Assembly (NCBI GenBank): GCA_947034885.2
Contig: OX344750.2
Coordinates: 17,354,053-17,418,052, forward strand
Length of the DNA stretch: 64,000 nucleotides
From: Thuidium tamariscinum
Taxonomy: Eukaryota; Streptophyta; Bryopsida; Hypnales; Thuidiaceae
Direction: 5' to 3'
The translations under genes and the position numbers were made by a program. Of this stretch, positions 1 to 12,160 are shown one piece after another. The notes beneath the pieces are model-generated. The model saw nothing but the letters and a program-made list of their open reading frames with translations. It made no database searches and had not been told where the DNA came from. Each line of letters starts with the position of its first letter. Positions within the stretch are counted from its first letter, which is position 1.

Positions 1-2600
1 CAAGGACGACGAGTTTTTCTTGGAATTGTAAGTTTCTTTATTAGGCCTATCTTCTGTGGTTTCTTTCTAGTAATTGAAGTAGTACCATCTTATTTTCATG
101 TCTTTTGGGATATGTACACATTGGACACTTGGCTCCACTGGTTTGTGGGGTGCGAAGCTTATTATTTTCCTGTATTTATGTACTTAGCTTCAAACCACGT
201 CGTGCCGAGTTACATGACATTTTTATTCTGAGAACGCAAATTTCTTGGATCAGCTTATCTAGAGAGTGCAATTGAGTCGGGAGTGTTCGGTTATGTAGGT
301 CAAAGCAGCACACATATGATGATGTGGTCGACAAAGTAGCACAACAAATACAGCTGGAGGACTCATCTAAAATCAGACTTACATCGCACAACTGCTACTC
401 ACAGCAACCAAAACCACAACCTATTAAGTACCGTGGAGTAGAACGATTGAGCGATATGCTCGTCCACTATAATCAGGTTCGGAGGATCCCCTTATTCCTA
501 AGCTTGACGGCACTGCCTGCATTTCCATGGCTGTGGTTTTCTTATGTGAATTGACTGACACGGGATTGGGCACTGCGTTTTGTGTGCAGACTTCAGATAT
601 CCTATATTTTGAAACGTTAGATCTGCCACTGCCTGAGCTTCAAGGCTTGAAAACTTTGAAGGTTGCCTTCCACAACGCAAAAACGGAGGAGGTAGGTTTG
701 CTCATCCCCAGGACTCTATTGGAGGCTTTTGAGAGGTATGTTCTTTTGACTTTGGTTAACTAGCGGATGATTTGCTTGCATGCGTAATTTCTAATTGGAT
801 TTCGATTGTATGCAGGTGTCGGTACACAATATTCGACTTCCCAAGCAGAGTACAGTTGGGGATGTTGTCAATGAACTGAAGGGAAAGGTATCTCCATTTT
901 GGACCGATTTACCTTCGAAGCGTACATTTTTTTCAATGCAGCAGCAATTGATTATTGTCTACTAGCTTCTTTCATTCTCTTAAGTTTTTCTTGGTGTTGT
1001 GTTTATTGGTGAAGGTTGAACTTTCAAATCCACAAGCAGAGCTGCGCATCCTTGAAGTCTTTTATCATAAGATTTACAAGGTTAGTTTCAAGATATATAA
1101 CGTCAGTTCCAACATGATTGATCTGGTCATCGTTGGGGGATATCGACTATACGATTTTTCTCATCACATTTCAAGAATCATTCATTTCGTGAAAAATTCT
1201 CGAAGGATTTTTACTCAAAAAGATAGCTCTGACTATCTGACCTCTGTTGGATTTGTAGATCTTCCCCTTGAATGAGAAGATTGAGAATATAAATGACCAG
1301 TATTGGACACTGCGAGCTGAGGAGGTATGAGAGAGGTCTCCCAATTCTTGTTGCTGTTTCCAGCTATTATCGCTTTTTGTTTAGTGTCATGCAAGAGGAC
1401 ATGTGGTTAGAATGTGAAAACCTGTTATGATTAGCATGATTATTTCCCGTGGTTAGCAGTTCTGATTTTGTGCATTATTTTCCTGTCTGTGGAGGAAGGT
1501 CGCTGACTATTGATGGTCCACGTGACTGTGGCAGGTTCCTGAAGAGGAGAAAGAGCTTGGTCCTCAGGATCGTTTGATTCATGTTTACCATTTCACGCGC
1601 GATGCATCACAAAACCATATGGTAAATTATCCTTAATCTTTTGCCTTCTGTGTACGCGTTGCGTTTTCCAAGGACTGCGGGCTTAGTTCTGCTGCTTATG
1701 TTGTCTCTCTTCTTGTGATTGTCTCTGAGAATACTTGTTGATTTTGTATGTGAACATGTGTATCATTTGGTGGTAATATATGCTCTACTTGTGTACTGAT
1801 TCATACCCAGGTGCAAAATTTTGGAGAGCCTTTTTTCCTCGTGGTTCGTGAAAACGAGACTTTGACAGAAGTGAAGCTACGCATACAGAAAAAGCTAGTG
1901 ATTTCTGACGAGGAATTTTCTAAGGTAACTATTGAACCAATTTTTCTACCCTCCGTATCCATCTGTACTTTCGATTGGGTTTTCGATTTGAGAATTTAAT
2001 TTTACGTCACCATTACAACATCCTTATTGTTACAGTATAGACACGAATAAGGTATGCTAAACCATGAAGTTTTCGATCTCTGCAGTGGAAGTTTGCGTTT
2101 CTTTCACTAGGTCGGCCCGAGTATCTTCAAGACGGTGATGTGGTTGCTGCTCGTTTCCAGGTTTGTTGATTCGAAATGCCCCTAAACTGGCGATTGTTTT
2201 TAATTTTGTTTGAATGTTCAGTTCATTCGATTCTGCTTCTTGCTAACTTTCTACAGAGCAGTTTACATCAAGAACATTTTTAATCTACAAGTATCAGCAT
2301 TATGATTGCCGGAGGCTCAATTGTGATTTTACAGAAACGTGACACCTATGGTGCATGGGAACATTATCTGGGACTGGAGCACACGGACAGTGCCCCCAAA
2401 AGGTCGCACACCACAAACCAGGTGCGTAATTTAGTTACTTTCTTTTTAATTATCTTTTCTAGTTTTGGAGACATAGGAAGACTACGAATTACCATTCCTT
2501 TGCGTTTATTTTCTCTTGCATTCTCTGCAACTGACTTCGCTGTTGCGAACTTTGGCAGAATCGTCACAACTTTGAAAAACCTGTAAAAATCTATAATTGA
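1..2600 (+). CDS. UBP12: UBP12/13-type ubiquitin carboxyl-terminal hydrolase (USP7 family), C-terminal part
   Basis: Last eleven exons of a cysteine deubiquitinase of the plant UBP12/UBP13 (animal USP7) group; the MATH and catalytic USP domains lie upstream of the window. Exons: 1-27, 299-476, 590-691, 816-887, 1015-1080, 1259-1324, 1535-1621, 1811-1924, 2086-2160, 2335-2421, 2559-2600. All join in frame with GT-AG introns and give 304 residues before a TGA. Recognisable family stretches include LTSHNCYSQQPKPQPIKYRG, the LPLPELQGLK segment, EVFYHKIYK, NEKIENINDQYWTLRAEE, VQNFGEPFFLVV, FLSLGRPEYLQD and the terminus EKPVKIYN. This is the ubiquitin-like-repeat C-terminal region, which in USP7 stimulates catalysis. 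By family, these nuclear enzymes remove ubiquitin from regulators of flowering, light and hormone signalling. Orthology to UBP12 versus UBP13 is not resolved. The donor at 477 (GTTCGG) is weak. No break is seen. Confidence 0.95.
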
Positions 2601-3895
2601 GGTTCCTGCCTGATGGCGTCTGCAACATATTTGCGGGAGGGGCAGATGAGTTGGTTTTGGGTATTGCAGACCACTATATTCAGATTCCTCGCAATAACGC
2701 AGAGGTGGGTGGTGTGGTTGGTGTCCAAGCCCAAGAAAAGTTGTGAGGACCAGCACAGAACGAGGGATGACAAAAAGCGCTCTACTGTTACTTGAATTCA
2801 CTATGTGACCAAACTATATATCTTTCCTGTGCCTAGTGGCTACTTGGGTGCGTGTTTCTTGAAAATTACTCTTTTGCCATTACGCTTACTTGCATTTGCT
2901 CTCTGTTGTATCGAAATGAATCATATCCTCGGTAGTAGTTTCCCCTTTGTAGTGCGTCACCTATCTGACCTCCAGTTATGCCTCAAAATGTAGGAAGTAG
3001 CCTCAGTGACGATTTCAAGGGTTTTATTATCATTCAGTTTTTTTCCTCCCTTGGCAGAATAGCTTCGTTCTTACACTAGCCATTCCGTCTACTCGTTTTC
3101 TCTCGCCTTTCATCCTATTCTATCCTATTCACTTGATTTTGAGGTGGCCCTGTCAGATCTAGCTAGCGGGAGTGATTGTAAATGATGTTAGTACTTGATT
3201 TTGAGGTTCACGCCTTAAACGCACGTATGCTGATTCACTTGGGTGTGGCGTTTCAGTGAACGGTTGATCTCTTTTCTGATTGATTTCATTCTGAGTGCCC
3301 TTCTCTGTGATTTAAGAAAGTCGGTCTTTTACTGTACGGTGGGTTAACTCGTGTTTTGTGCCGTGATTTCAATTTTTGTGTAAATGACTTCTCTATTCCA
3401 TTGAAAGTCTATTGTACCAGGTTTTTGGTATCAGTGCATATTGTCATGATCTTTTGGAATGGAACTTCACCTAGCGTTTACATATCAGTAGCGGACATTT
3501 GCCGTTAATACTCCTGGTTTGCCGAGAATCTTTTATGTTGTGCTCAACATCTGAATGCACAAAGGTCAATTAAATAGTAGAAACCAAAGTTTGTACTCTA
3601 AAAATAAATTTTAAGCAGAGCTAACCAGTAAACGCCGCCAGGGCCAATTCCTGGCGCTTGGATGAGCAGAAAGTGATCTGGAGGGAGACTGATACCGTTT
3701 TTTCATCCGTTTTTTGCTAGTTGACCTTTCACAGAGGGTTATGAAGAGTATTTGTAGTGTTGTTAGTGTGTGTATTCACGTGGATGGTAAAATTTGTTAT
3801 TTCAATGTATTTTGCTCCTTGCCCTGAATCTGAGATTTTACCTTGAAAATGACATTTTTTGAGTTTGAGTCCAACTAATTTGAAGGTCACCTAAG
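2601..3895 (+). other. 3' UTR and downstream flank of UBP12-like gene
   Basis: Base composition stays more balanced than in the AT-rich repeats that begin near 3.9 kb, so the 3' UTR probably covers the first several hundred bases. No convincing poly(A) site could be fixed. The short open frames on both strands (for example 2364-2801 minus) overlap UBP exons or have no recognisable family and were not called. Confidence 0.45.
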
Positions 3896-4112
3896 GTAGG
3901 TACACCCTGTAGATGGCACTTGACCTTAAAGTGCCATCTACAATGTGAAACATTTCCAAATCAATCATGTAACCAGACTGTAAATGGTGCTTTCAGAGAC
4001 AAACTTTGACCATTAATGACTTTTGCATATGGTATCCAAATCCTCCGTCCTTTGGTGCGTTGGAACATGCTTTCACTTGCCAACAAGATTGTATGAAAAT
4101 CTAAACAGGATC
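3896..4112 (+). mobile_element. MITE family A (TIR GTAGGTACACCC), copy 1, right end lost
   Basis: Starts with GTAGGTACACCC. It is followed by an internal hairpin in which GTAGATGGCACTT pairs with AAGTGCCATCTAC, then a body shared with the copies at 31583 and 53655, including the block GTATCCAAATCC and TTGGTGCGTTGGAACATG. Similarity stops near 4112, so the right terminal repeat is missing. No coding capacity. Confidence 0.75.
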
Positions 4113-6734
4113 ACAATTTGGGAAGAAATTTTAGCTTAACTGGCTAAAATCCTACATTTTCTTGCACCAACCGGTTGCTTGGAGAATACTCTTAGCTAGG
4201 CCTTAAGAAAATAAAGAATATTCTCTTTTTTTCCTCTAAAATGATTGGGTTTTTTCTTGAAATTATGAACTTCATTCGAAAATTCTAGATTTCAACCGGC
4301 TAACTTGTAACTAAATGCCGGTACTCCCCATTCATTGAACAGGATAATACTTCTATTGTAGTTTCTATTCCAATTGCAATTTTGAAAAAAATTGTAATAT
4401 TGGATATTTTATAGCAGTGTGAACTTTGGATGTATTTTCAGTGTCCAATGTACACTAAGTATAGAAGAACATGGACATTGAGTTTATACTACAATGTTTG
4501 TTATTTGTAATATACAAACATGATGGAATTTTTAGATTTTTGGAAATAATTTTCTACTTGATGTGATTTTTTCTTCACATTTTCTTCAAAAATTCTAATA
4601 AAATATCAAATTTTCTCAAGAAAATCTAAATATTTTGCAAAGTATAGAAGACTTGAAAGTTTGGTTTAGGTCTAGGGTGGAGGTAGTCCCAAATGTCAAT
4701 ATAAGCAATTTAGCATAGTTGGAAGCATCCATTACCAAATTTTTGGGTATTTTTGAGTATCAGTAAGTGAAATTTATGATTATTAAAAAGAATTAGATCT
4801 TTTAGATGTCATATATAATTTGATATGATTTTTCAAAGTCTTGGCTGCCTAAATTATTGAAATTGTCTCATAGGTACATCCAAATCTAGAAATTTGCAAA
4901 AATCAACAATCAACAAATCAAAGTTTATATATGTCCTGAAAATGTATCAACAAATGAGGATTAAACATTTGAAAGACACATTAATAAAAATTTAGGAACA
5001 CAATTAGGTGAATCTAGAGTATATGATTGAAAATAGGTGCACTAAAGTAGAACCACTTACACCTCATTACTTAAGCAAATTTAGAGTAGATTGAAAGCAA
5101 TTTGAGACAAAGGAAAATTTTCACATATAGAGAGATAAGAAATATTGAGATTGTGATTTTTTCATAATTTTCTTGCAAAAATTGAAATTACCATGAATTT
5201 TGGGAGCGAAAAAGCTTTTTGAATATATAGCCAATGTTTAGAGTCTTCCAATTCTCTCATAGCCAAACTACCTTTCCACTCTCTACTTCCTATTCACTTT
5301 GGGACAATTTAGAATATGTATTATGACCTTATGTGTCCTAACCTGGAAAAAGATAAAAACATACATTCAAAGATTGAGCTCCCTTTCTAGTGTGAAATAG
5401 TACACCCTATAGGTTGGCCACAACTTCCTAATTTGGAATAAGTGGTTTGATCTTAATTAGTGTTTTTGCCTTAATGGCATTTGATGCTATCACTTCCATA
5501 AAGTTGGGTGTCAAATGTCATCCCCATGAATATTATATATTGATATGGAAATATATACAAATTTAAGATGTTTAAAATGCAAAACATACAAAAAGATATA
5601 TCTACTTTCATCCCAAATTGTATACTTCTAGATGCAAGTCTCAACAATTTGAAATACTTTATAAGACTTGTATTTTCTTGAAATATATAAAATTAGCTCA
5701 AAGTTTAACCTTGAAGCAAGCCAACATCCAATAATTGCAAAACTGAGGTCATAGAATCAAAGAACACAAAAATTCCAAAAAAACACCATGTCAAGAGAAC
5801 CTCATTTTGAAGCCATTCTATGCAAAATTTACTCAAAAAATGACAATATTTACTTGTAATTGAATTTAGAAAGAATTTTGAATATTCCCTTTTAAAATTT
5901 ATAGAATTTTTTTGGTGATAACATTCGTGAATCCAACCATATGGATAGAATCTAAAACTCAAACTCTACAACTTTTATTTGCATCTCAATTCAAAAATAC
6001 TCTTCGAATTAGTACATTATCATGAATTTATTGAAACTATCACACAATGGGCTAAAAAAATTTTAAACTTTAAAATTTGATTTCAGTATAAAAATTTTAA
6101 TATTAAAATTTGATTGAATTTGATTTTATATACACACCTCACCCCCTCTTATAATTTTGAGAGGGTAGGATTCCATACAATCAGTATAGGATGTACATCC
6201 GTATGCCATATCCATATTTAGTATTCAATATGGGGTTCTATACATCCATATCTGTATGTCATATGCCATATTCATATTCATATGTGTTACGTTATGTCAT
6301 ATACATATACATATTTAATATTCCAAAATATCCATATCCATATTTGATATTGTATTATAAATTCATATTTGGATGGCTCAAATTAAATCTCACAAAGATC
6401 AATGGCTTGTGATTTTCTAAGAAATTGACAACATTTTGGAGGGCAAGCATTTTTATTTATTTTTTAAATCAAGGGCCCATGATTTTCTTTGAGAGAGGGA
6501 GAGAACTAACGAGATAGGAGGTGACAACCTCTTTTGGGCACAGGAAGTAATCTTTCCACAAATTTTCCAGATTGTAAATTATCCCAACTTTTGGTTCTTA
6601 CATTTCATTTTAGTTGAATTTTTCTTCCTCATTGTAAGAATGGTTGAATGCATATTTTTAATGATTTCGAATTCAAAAAACAGATTGGCTATACAGTGGG
6701 GTACCAATCAAAATGTCGTTTTTGAATTCGCAGT
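4113..6734. other. AT-rich intergenic DNA, no gene
   Basis: No open frame with family resemblance. Between about 5240 and 5440 there is a block that reappears inverted near 36.95-37.2 kb (shared words include TAAGGTCATAATACATATTC), so at least part is dispersed repeat. Between about 6185 and 6370 the sequence is a degenerate low-complexity run built on CATATCCATATTT-like words; similar AT-rich runs occur near 19.7 and 46.6 kb. Confidence 0.5.
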
Positions 6735-7717
6735 GAGAAAAATTTCAGTACTGCCAACTTTGAAAGCCTCCCGAGAGCTCAAAAATCGGTATTTTATCAC
6801 GAAATTCTTACCATAGCATAATATTTAAGTTAATTATGTGTAAGCCAAATTTCAAGGCCAAAAGATTCACCAAAAAAAAGTTATTCAAAATCTACCAACA
6901 TGGGTAGTGGTGAGAAACATTTCACTACTTTCAACTTTGACACCTTCCTAAGGATCTAGTATTTTTTCTTTTTCCATGAAATTTCTGTCATGAAACAATC
7001 TCTATGTTTTTAATATGTATAAAAAGTTTTAAGGTAAAAGAATATTTTTTATGAGAAGATATTTGAAATCTCCCAACAGGTGTAGTTTTGAGAAAATTTT
7101 CACAATTGCCAACTTTGACACCCTTCCAAGGGCTAAAAAATTGGTTTCTTACCTTGAATTTTTTTTGTGAATTCATCTCTATGTTCATAATATGTGCTCC
7201 AAATTTCAAATTCAAATGAATTATCAAAAAAAAGATATACAAAATCTCCCAACATGTGTAGTTGTGAGGAGGAGTTTTTGAGCCCTTAGTGTAGTGTTAT
7301 TTTGTGGAGCAAAGTTTGACACAAATGTAAAAACTCAACCTCACAACTACACATATTGAGAGATTTTGAATATATTTTTTTGGATAAGTGTTTTGAACTT
7401 GAAATCTGGACCATATATTATCAACATAAAGTTGATCTTATTCAAAAAATTTCATGTTAAATAGACAAATTTTCAGCCCTTGGGAAGGTGTCAAAGTCAG
7501 CAATAGTGAAAATTTTCTCACAACTTTACATGTTGGGAGATTTTGTATATCTTTTTTTTAGTAATTCATTTGAATTTGAAATTTAGAGCACATATTATCA
7601 ACATAGAGATGAATTCACAAAAAAAAATTTAAGGTAAGAAACCAATTTTTTAGCCCTTGGAAGGGTGTCAAAGTTGGCAATTGTGAACATTTTCTCAAAA
7701 CTACACCTGTTGGGAGA
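6735..7717. repeat. Palindromic array of ~175-bp repeat units
   Basis: About three head-to-tail units on the left (landmark CTCCCAACATGTGTAG at roughly 6893, 7065 and 7243) are followed, after a 69-bp spacer (7270-7338), by two or more units in opposite orientation (landmarks near 7340, 7524 and 7695). Each unit also carries CCAACTTTGACACC and TTTCAAATTCAAATGAATT. The arms nearest the centre match best. The 84-codon minus-strand frame at 6988-7242 lies inside the array and is not a gene. Confidence 0.85.
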
Positions 7718-8107
7718 ACTATAAACTTAAATATCTACTAAATTGTATGGTCAAATATTTAAATTTTTTGAGGTTTTCACTTTCAATGTGAATTGCAAGA
7801 TTCTATAGATACCTTTATCTAATTTCAAGAAAGCATAAGCAAAAGAATTGCTAAAGTTTTTGGTAGTTTTGGTCTAGTTCAAAAGTATACCCTCCTTTGG
7901 TCATTAGGTGTTAAGGTGAGCACTCAAAAAATTGCACTCACATTAGAACATTAGTGAGTCTATTGGAACACTATGGATTTTCAAGATATTTTTGCAAGCT
8001 TGTCCGAGGAGGTGTTTGTTGTTGGATTAAATCTAATGTGGTCAAGCTCCTACCACATCAAATATGGAGATTAATGAGGCTATGAATCTACCAATTATAA
8101 ACATTTT
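7718..8107. other. AT-rich intergenic DNA, nothing recognised
   Basis: No gene, hairpin or terminal repeat could be supported between the palindromic array and the next MITE. Confidence 0.4.
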
Positions 8108-8283
8108 GGAGCAACAATGCTAGCATGGGAGTATAGAAATGCAAGCATTATCAGCCTTTGGTATATGTATTTGTAGATATCCTATAACAATTAAAGGTGT
8201 TTAGAATACAAACACCTCTATTATAGATGTACAGAGTCCTATATTCATATACTCATGATTTTAGGTTCACATAATAGCACCCA
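8108..8283. mobile_element. MITE family E (termini like GCTCACATAATAGCA), copy 1
   Basis: Left end carries GCAACAATGCTAGCATG and right end GTTCACATAATAGCACC. The same ends, with a short AT-rich body containing words such as ATAGGTGT, bracket copies at 20663-20901 and 31276-31516. Ends are degenerate, so the boundaries are approximate. No coding capacity. Confidence 0.6.
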
Positions 8284-8456
8284 TGTGTTTTAGAGAAGCA
8301 CTCATCTCTTGAGCTTACCAAGAAAAACACAGTAAGTGGGAACTTCTAGAATTAGTAATGGTCGTAAAAAAAATTAGCCTGTTGAAATAGCCTTCTTATA
8401 GGTCTAATCTATTCCTAAGACTAAGACTTTCATCATCGATCTATCTGCATTTTCAA

Positions 8457-8702
8457 ATAGATAGATAGATAGATAGATAGAGAGATAGAGAGATATATAT
8501 ACATATACATATATACATATACATATATACATATACATATATACATATACATATATACATATACATATATACATATACATATATACATATACATATATAC
8601 ATATATACATATACATATATACATATATATACATATATATACATATACATATACATACATACATATATATATACATATACATACATATATATATACATAC
8701 AT
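8457..8702. repeat. Compound microsatellite (GATA)n then (ATACAT/ATATAC)n
   Basis: A short GATA run (about 8457-8481) passes through GAGATA variants into about 210 bases of alternating ATATAC and ATACAT words. Long minus-strand frames of tyrosine, methionine, isoleucine and cysteine repeats across it are by-products of the simple sequence. Confidence 0.97.
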
Positions 8703-8722
8703 AGAAGAAAGAATTGTGGAAT

Positions 8723-8941
8723 CATTGTAAGAAATCCACATTTTAGGTGACAAGTCCAAATTTTCTTAAGAACATTTTAGGTGACATTCAATGCAACAAC
8801 TCTATGTTTTTATGTTAACATTGATATTATGTTGAATGCTTCCTTTAACATAAAAAAAATTCAAGTTGTTGCATTCGACATCACCTAAAGTCCATTTCGA
8901 AAAATTCAACAATTCTTCTAAAATGTGGGTTTCTTATAGTG
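8723..8941. mobile_element. CACTA-type foldback MITE, copy 1
   Basis: Ends CATTGTAAGAAATCC and its partner GGTTTCTTATAGTG form terminal inverted repeats that continue inward for most of the element (ATTTTAGGTGACA paired with GACATCACCTAAA, CAACAACT with AGTTGTTG). The right end has the canonical CACTA terminus; the left has one substitution (CATTG). Flanking triplets AAT and AAC match at two of three positions. Confidence 0.75.
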
Positions 8942-11333
8942 AACATCTACAAAAAAATACTTTGACCCTTTACAACTTTAGCATTCAATATCCAAATGTC
9001 AATCTAATTATACAAAGTGTACCCAATAGCCAGAAGTGAAAATCTTTGGAGGCTAAATTGCCCATCTTAGAGGCAAAATTGTTTTAAAAAAACTAGTCCC
9101 CAAAGCAAGGGCCAAAGTCTTCATCTATATTTATTTTTTAACAAATTTAATTGTAGAATCTTTAGATTAATTTATTCAAAAAAATCATTCCAAAATCAAT
9201 TTTAGATTTTGAATATCCCCACCAATTGCATGTTCAATGTGTTTAAACTTTTAAATGTATGATTTTCTTGCCCCTCCAAAAGGTGAAGTGTCAACTTTTG
9301 ACATTTTTAGATAAAAATGCATGTATCCTATAACTTTTGCATTTTAGTCAATATCTTGGAAAATGGGTCAAGAATATACAAGAAAAACAGAAAAAAAAAC
9401 ACTAATTTGAATAACTTTCATATCCATTTAAAAAATTATGAAATGGAAGATGGTATAGAATAAAATAAAAAATAAGTTGATAATAACTTTTAGAAGAAAT
9501 TAAGAGCTATTAGTCCCAATGGTAAGAGTGCTCTAATAAACAATTGGTATTTTTATTTTTGTTTTCATCTCAATCATAAAGTTTTTATGATTGGGTGCAA
9601 AGGATGTTTTTTCTACCTTCATTGCCTACAAAATAAAACCTTTCACAACTTTCACTTTATTAATTGGAATTGAATGGTTCAAATGTCTTTGAGTAGTTAC
9701 CAATCCAAACAATCTAAAAATTATAATTAATCCTTGTTCAAAAAGTAAAATTTTCAACCCATTTTATTAGAGGAATTGAAAAATTCTTATAATTTTTGTA
9801 ATATTTATCAAATTGACATGAAACAAAATTTTATACATAGATGAGAATCCATCTTAAGAATTTCATGCAAAGATTCTAAATGACTAAATCAACAAAGCCA
9901 ACTTGAGTTTTTTAAAACTCAAAGTAGAATCCTTGGTGCTTTAGGGATTTATCCAAGAGCAATGATGATACAACAATGACATTTGGATGAAGGAAGATGA
10001 ACTATTTCTCATCTATTATTATCTTGGTAGTTGCTTTATGGAGGTGTAAACATTCATACATTGATGTGTTAGTGACTTTTTATCATAAGAGGATTTTAAT
10101 AAAGGCTCACAAAAAGTTGCCTTTTTAGTAGATTTTGGTAACTTGTAGAAGGTAGCTATGATATGAATTTATATCATAATTTTGTGAAACATTTTTTGAA
10201 GATAGAAAATGAATAGTTTTTAGAACATAATTTTTTCCTATTTGGTACCTAGGTAGTAGGAAAAAATTTCAAAATTTTGAATTTATTTTCAAAATTATTT
10301 TTTCCTTATAGATTAAATTTTTGTCTACATAGAAATATCTGATTAATTTCATTTGAATGAGTTATGTAAAACTTATAGACAATCTTGTTTTTTGGGCAAT
10401 CTAAGCATCTTTTTGAAAACAACTCATGGAATTCATTTACAAATGCAATTTTCATAGATTTTCAAAAAAGTAATTGTGCATGGTTTAGTTTGCTTTCTAA
10501 AGCAATCTCACCATTGACTGTAATCAATGTATTTGCCACATGTGTGACTGTAATTTGTTGATACAATTGAAGGACAAATAAGAAAATCTCGTTGGTTGAG
10601 TGCTTTTTTTTGCAAGGTTCAATTTTGGGTGCACCTACTACACACTTTTAGTGGTCTAAGGAGCCATCACTTCAAAAAAACATAGAAATTACATACAATG
10701 TCCAAAAATTCTAGTTCTTTTTTTGAATATTCATGATTTTCACTCACTAATACTAGAAAAATATCAGTTTTACGATGATCTCCCTACAACTATACTGAAT
10801 TTCTTATTTGGACAGTTTTGGGTACTTCCACCACAATGCATTTTAATTCCATCTTAATTATTAATAATTTAGATTTTCCCATCTATCTTTTACGTGCTTC
10901 TACTCAATTTATTTAAGAAAGAAAATTCATTTTTTTTTGTTTGTTTTTTTCCCTAGACTCTCGACTGAATTTTTCACTAAAAATATTTAAAGTTCAAAAC
11001 TCCATTGAACAAAAAAATAAAGTTAAAAAGGTTCAAAGTCAAATAATCTAATCTCAATGCGCTAAAGTTTTTTCTTTTTTTACTTTAAATGTAGATATCT
11101 TGCAATCTCCACAATCAAAATTTCTCAAATTTTTTGCACATATTTTCGTCCTAGATAGGTGCAAAATCCTATAGTTAATTTTTTTTTTTTTAATTTCAAA
11201 GTTTTTTACTCTTTACTTTAGAAATGACAGTTTTGAGTGCATTATCACGAAAAAAAGACCTTGGTTCTTTACGGATTTCATTTTAGCACACCTAATTGAA
11301 CCAAAGGTCATCAATACAAAATTCCCCTCCAAT
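8942..11333. other. AT-rich intergenic DNA with a degraded family F element
   Basis: No gene. About 10240-10530 and 10830-11070 resemble, in opposite orientation, the interior of the TIR element at 37450-38366 (shared words TTTTGGGCAATCTAAGCATC-like and TTTTAATTCCATCTTA). The block between them is unrelated, which suggests a later insertion. Confidence 0.45.
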
Positions 11334-12160
11334 TTAACCCCTAAGTGCTCAAGTGACCATTTTATGGTCACTGCCCAACATTAGGCAACATTTTCAGGCA
11401 AAAAAAAAAAACTTTTTTCAAATTATTTTTTTCAAAATTTGAAAATATTGGTTTGTGCTTCAACATTTGCATTCAAAACTAAGATCTATACAATCAAACA
11501 AAAGTTATAGCACAAAGTGTCTAAAATTGCTTAGTGTTGAAAAATTTACTATTTGGAGGAAGTATTGATGCTCTCATTAATAAATATTTTTTATTTTTTT
11601 TTAAATCAATAAAAACCACAATTTTAACCAATCAAAAAAAATTTCAAATCCTAAAAATAGAAATTGTATTTTTGGTGAATTTTTGAAGTTATATCTTCAA
11701 TATTCATTCAAAGAGAATCTATAAATATTTTTTAAATTTTGATCGTATGAATACTTTCTACTTTTTGTGCTTTACATTATCTTCTTTAATGCTAACTTCA
11801 AAAAAGTTGCAAAGCTTATGTATTATAATACATTTGTATTTTGACTTAATACCTTGGGCTTTTAGAGGTTGAACATTTTGCATTTTTTCATAAATCAATA
11901 AAAAAACACAATTTTGACCAATCTAAAAAATTTCTAATCCTAAAAATAAAAATTGTGTTTTTGATGAATTTTTGAAGTTATATCTTCAAAATTCATTTAA
12001 AAATAATCTAGAAATATTTTTTTACTTTGACTGAATGGATACTTTCTACTTTTTGTGCTTTACATTATCTTCTTTGATACTAACACCAAAAAAGTTATAA
12101 CACTTATATTTTATAACACATTTGTGTTTTGTCCTAACCCCTTGGGCTTTTAGGGGTTAA
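11334..12160. mobile_element. TIR element (TTAACCCCTAA ends) with internal direct duplication
   Basis: Begins TTAACCCCTAAGTGC and ends GCTTTTAGGGGTTAA. These ends match those of the family F element at 37450-38366, but the interior differs. Inside, about 11602-11884 and 11891-12160 are diverged direct copies of roughly 289-base period (both contain TACTTTCTACTTTTTGTGC and CTTGGGCTTTTAG). No open frame. Confidence 0.65.

Noticed and set aside
3425-3440. TGGTATCAGTGC, similar to a plant retroelement primer-binding site
   Set aside because: No flanking long terminal repeat or downstream coding domain; it lies in the 3' flank of the UBP12-like gene, so chance is likelier.
6988-7242. 84-codon minus-strand frame
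   Set aside because: It lies wholly within the palindromic repeat array and matches no family.
8457-8702. CRISPR-like regular array
   Set aside because: Simple-sequence repeat without spacers; the DNA is plant nuclear.
8404-8759. Three long minus-strand frames of Met/Tyr/Ile/Cys repeats
   Set aside because: They translate the ATATAC microsatellite and have no other content.
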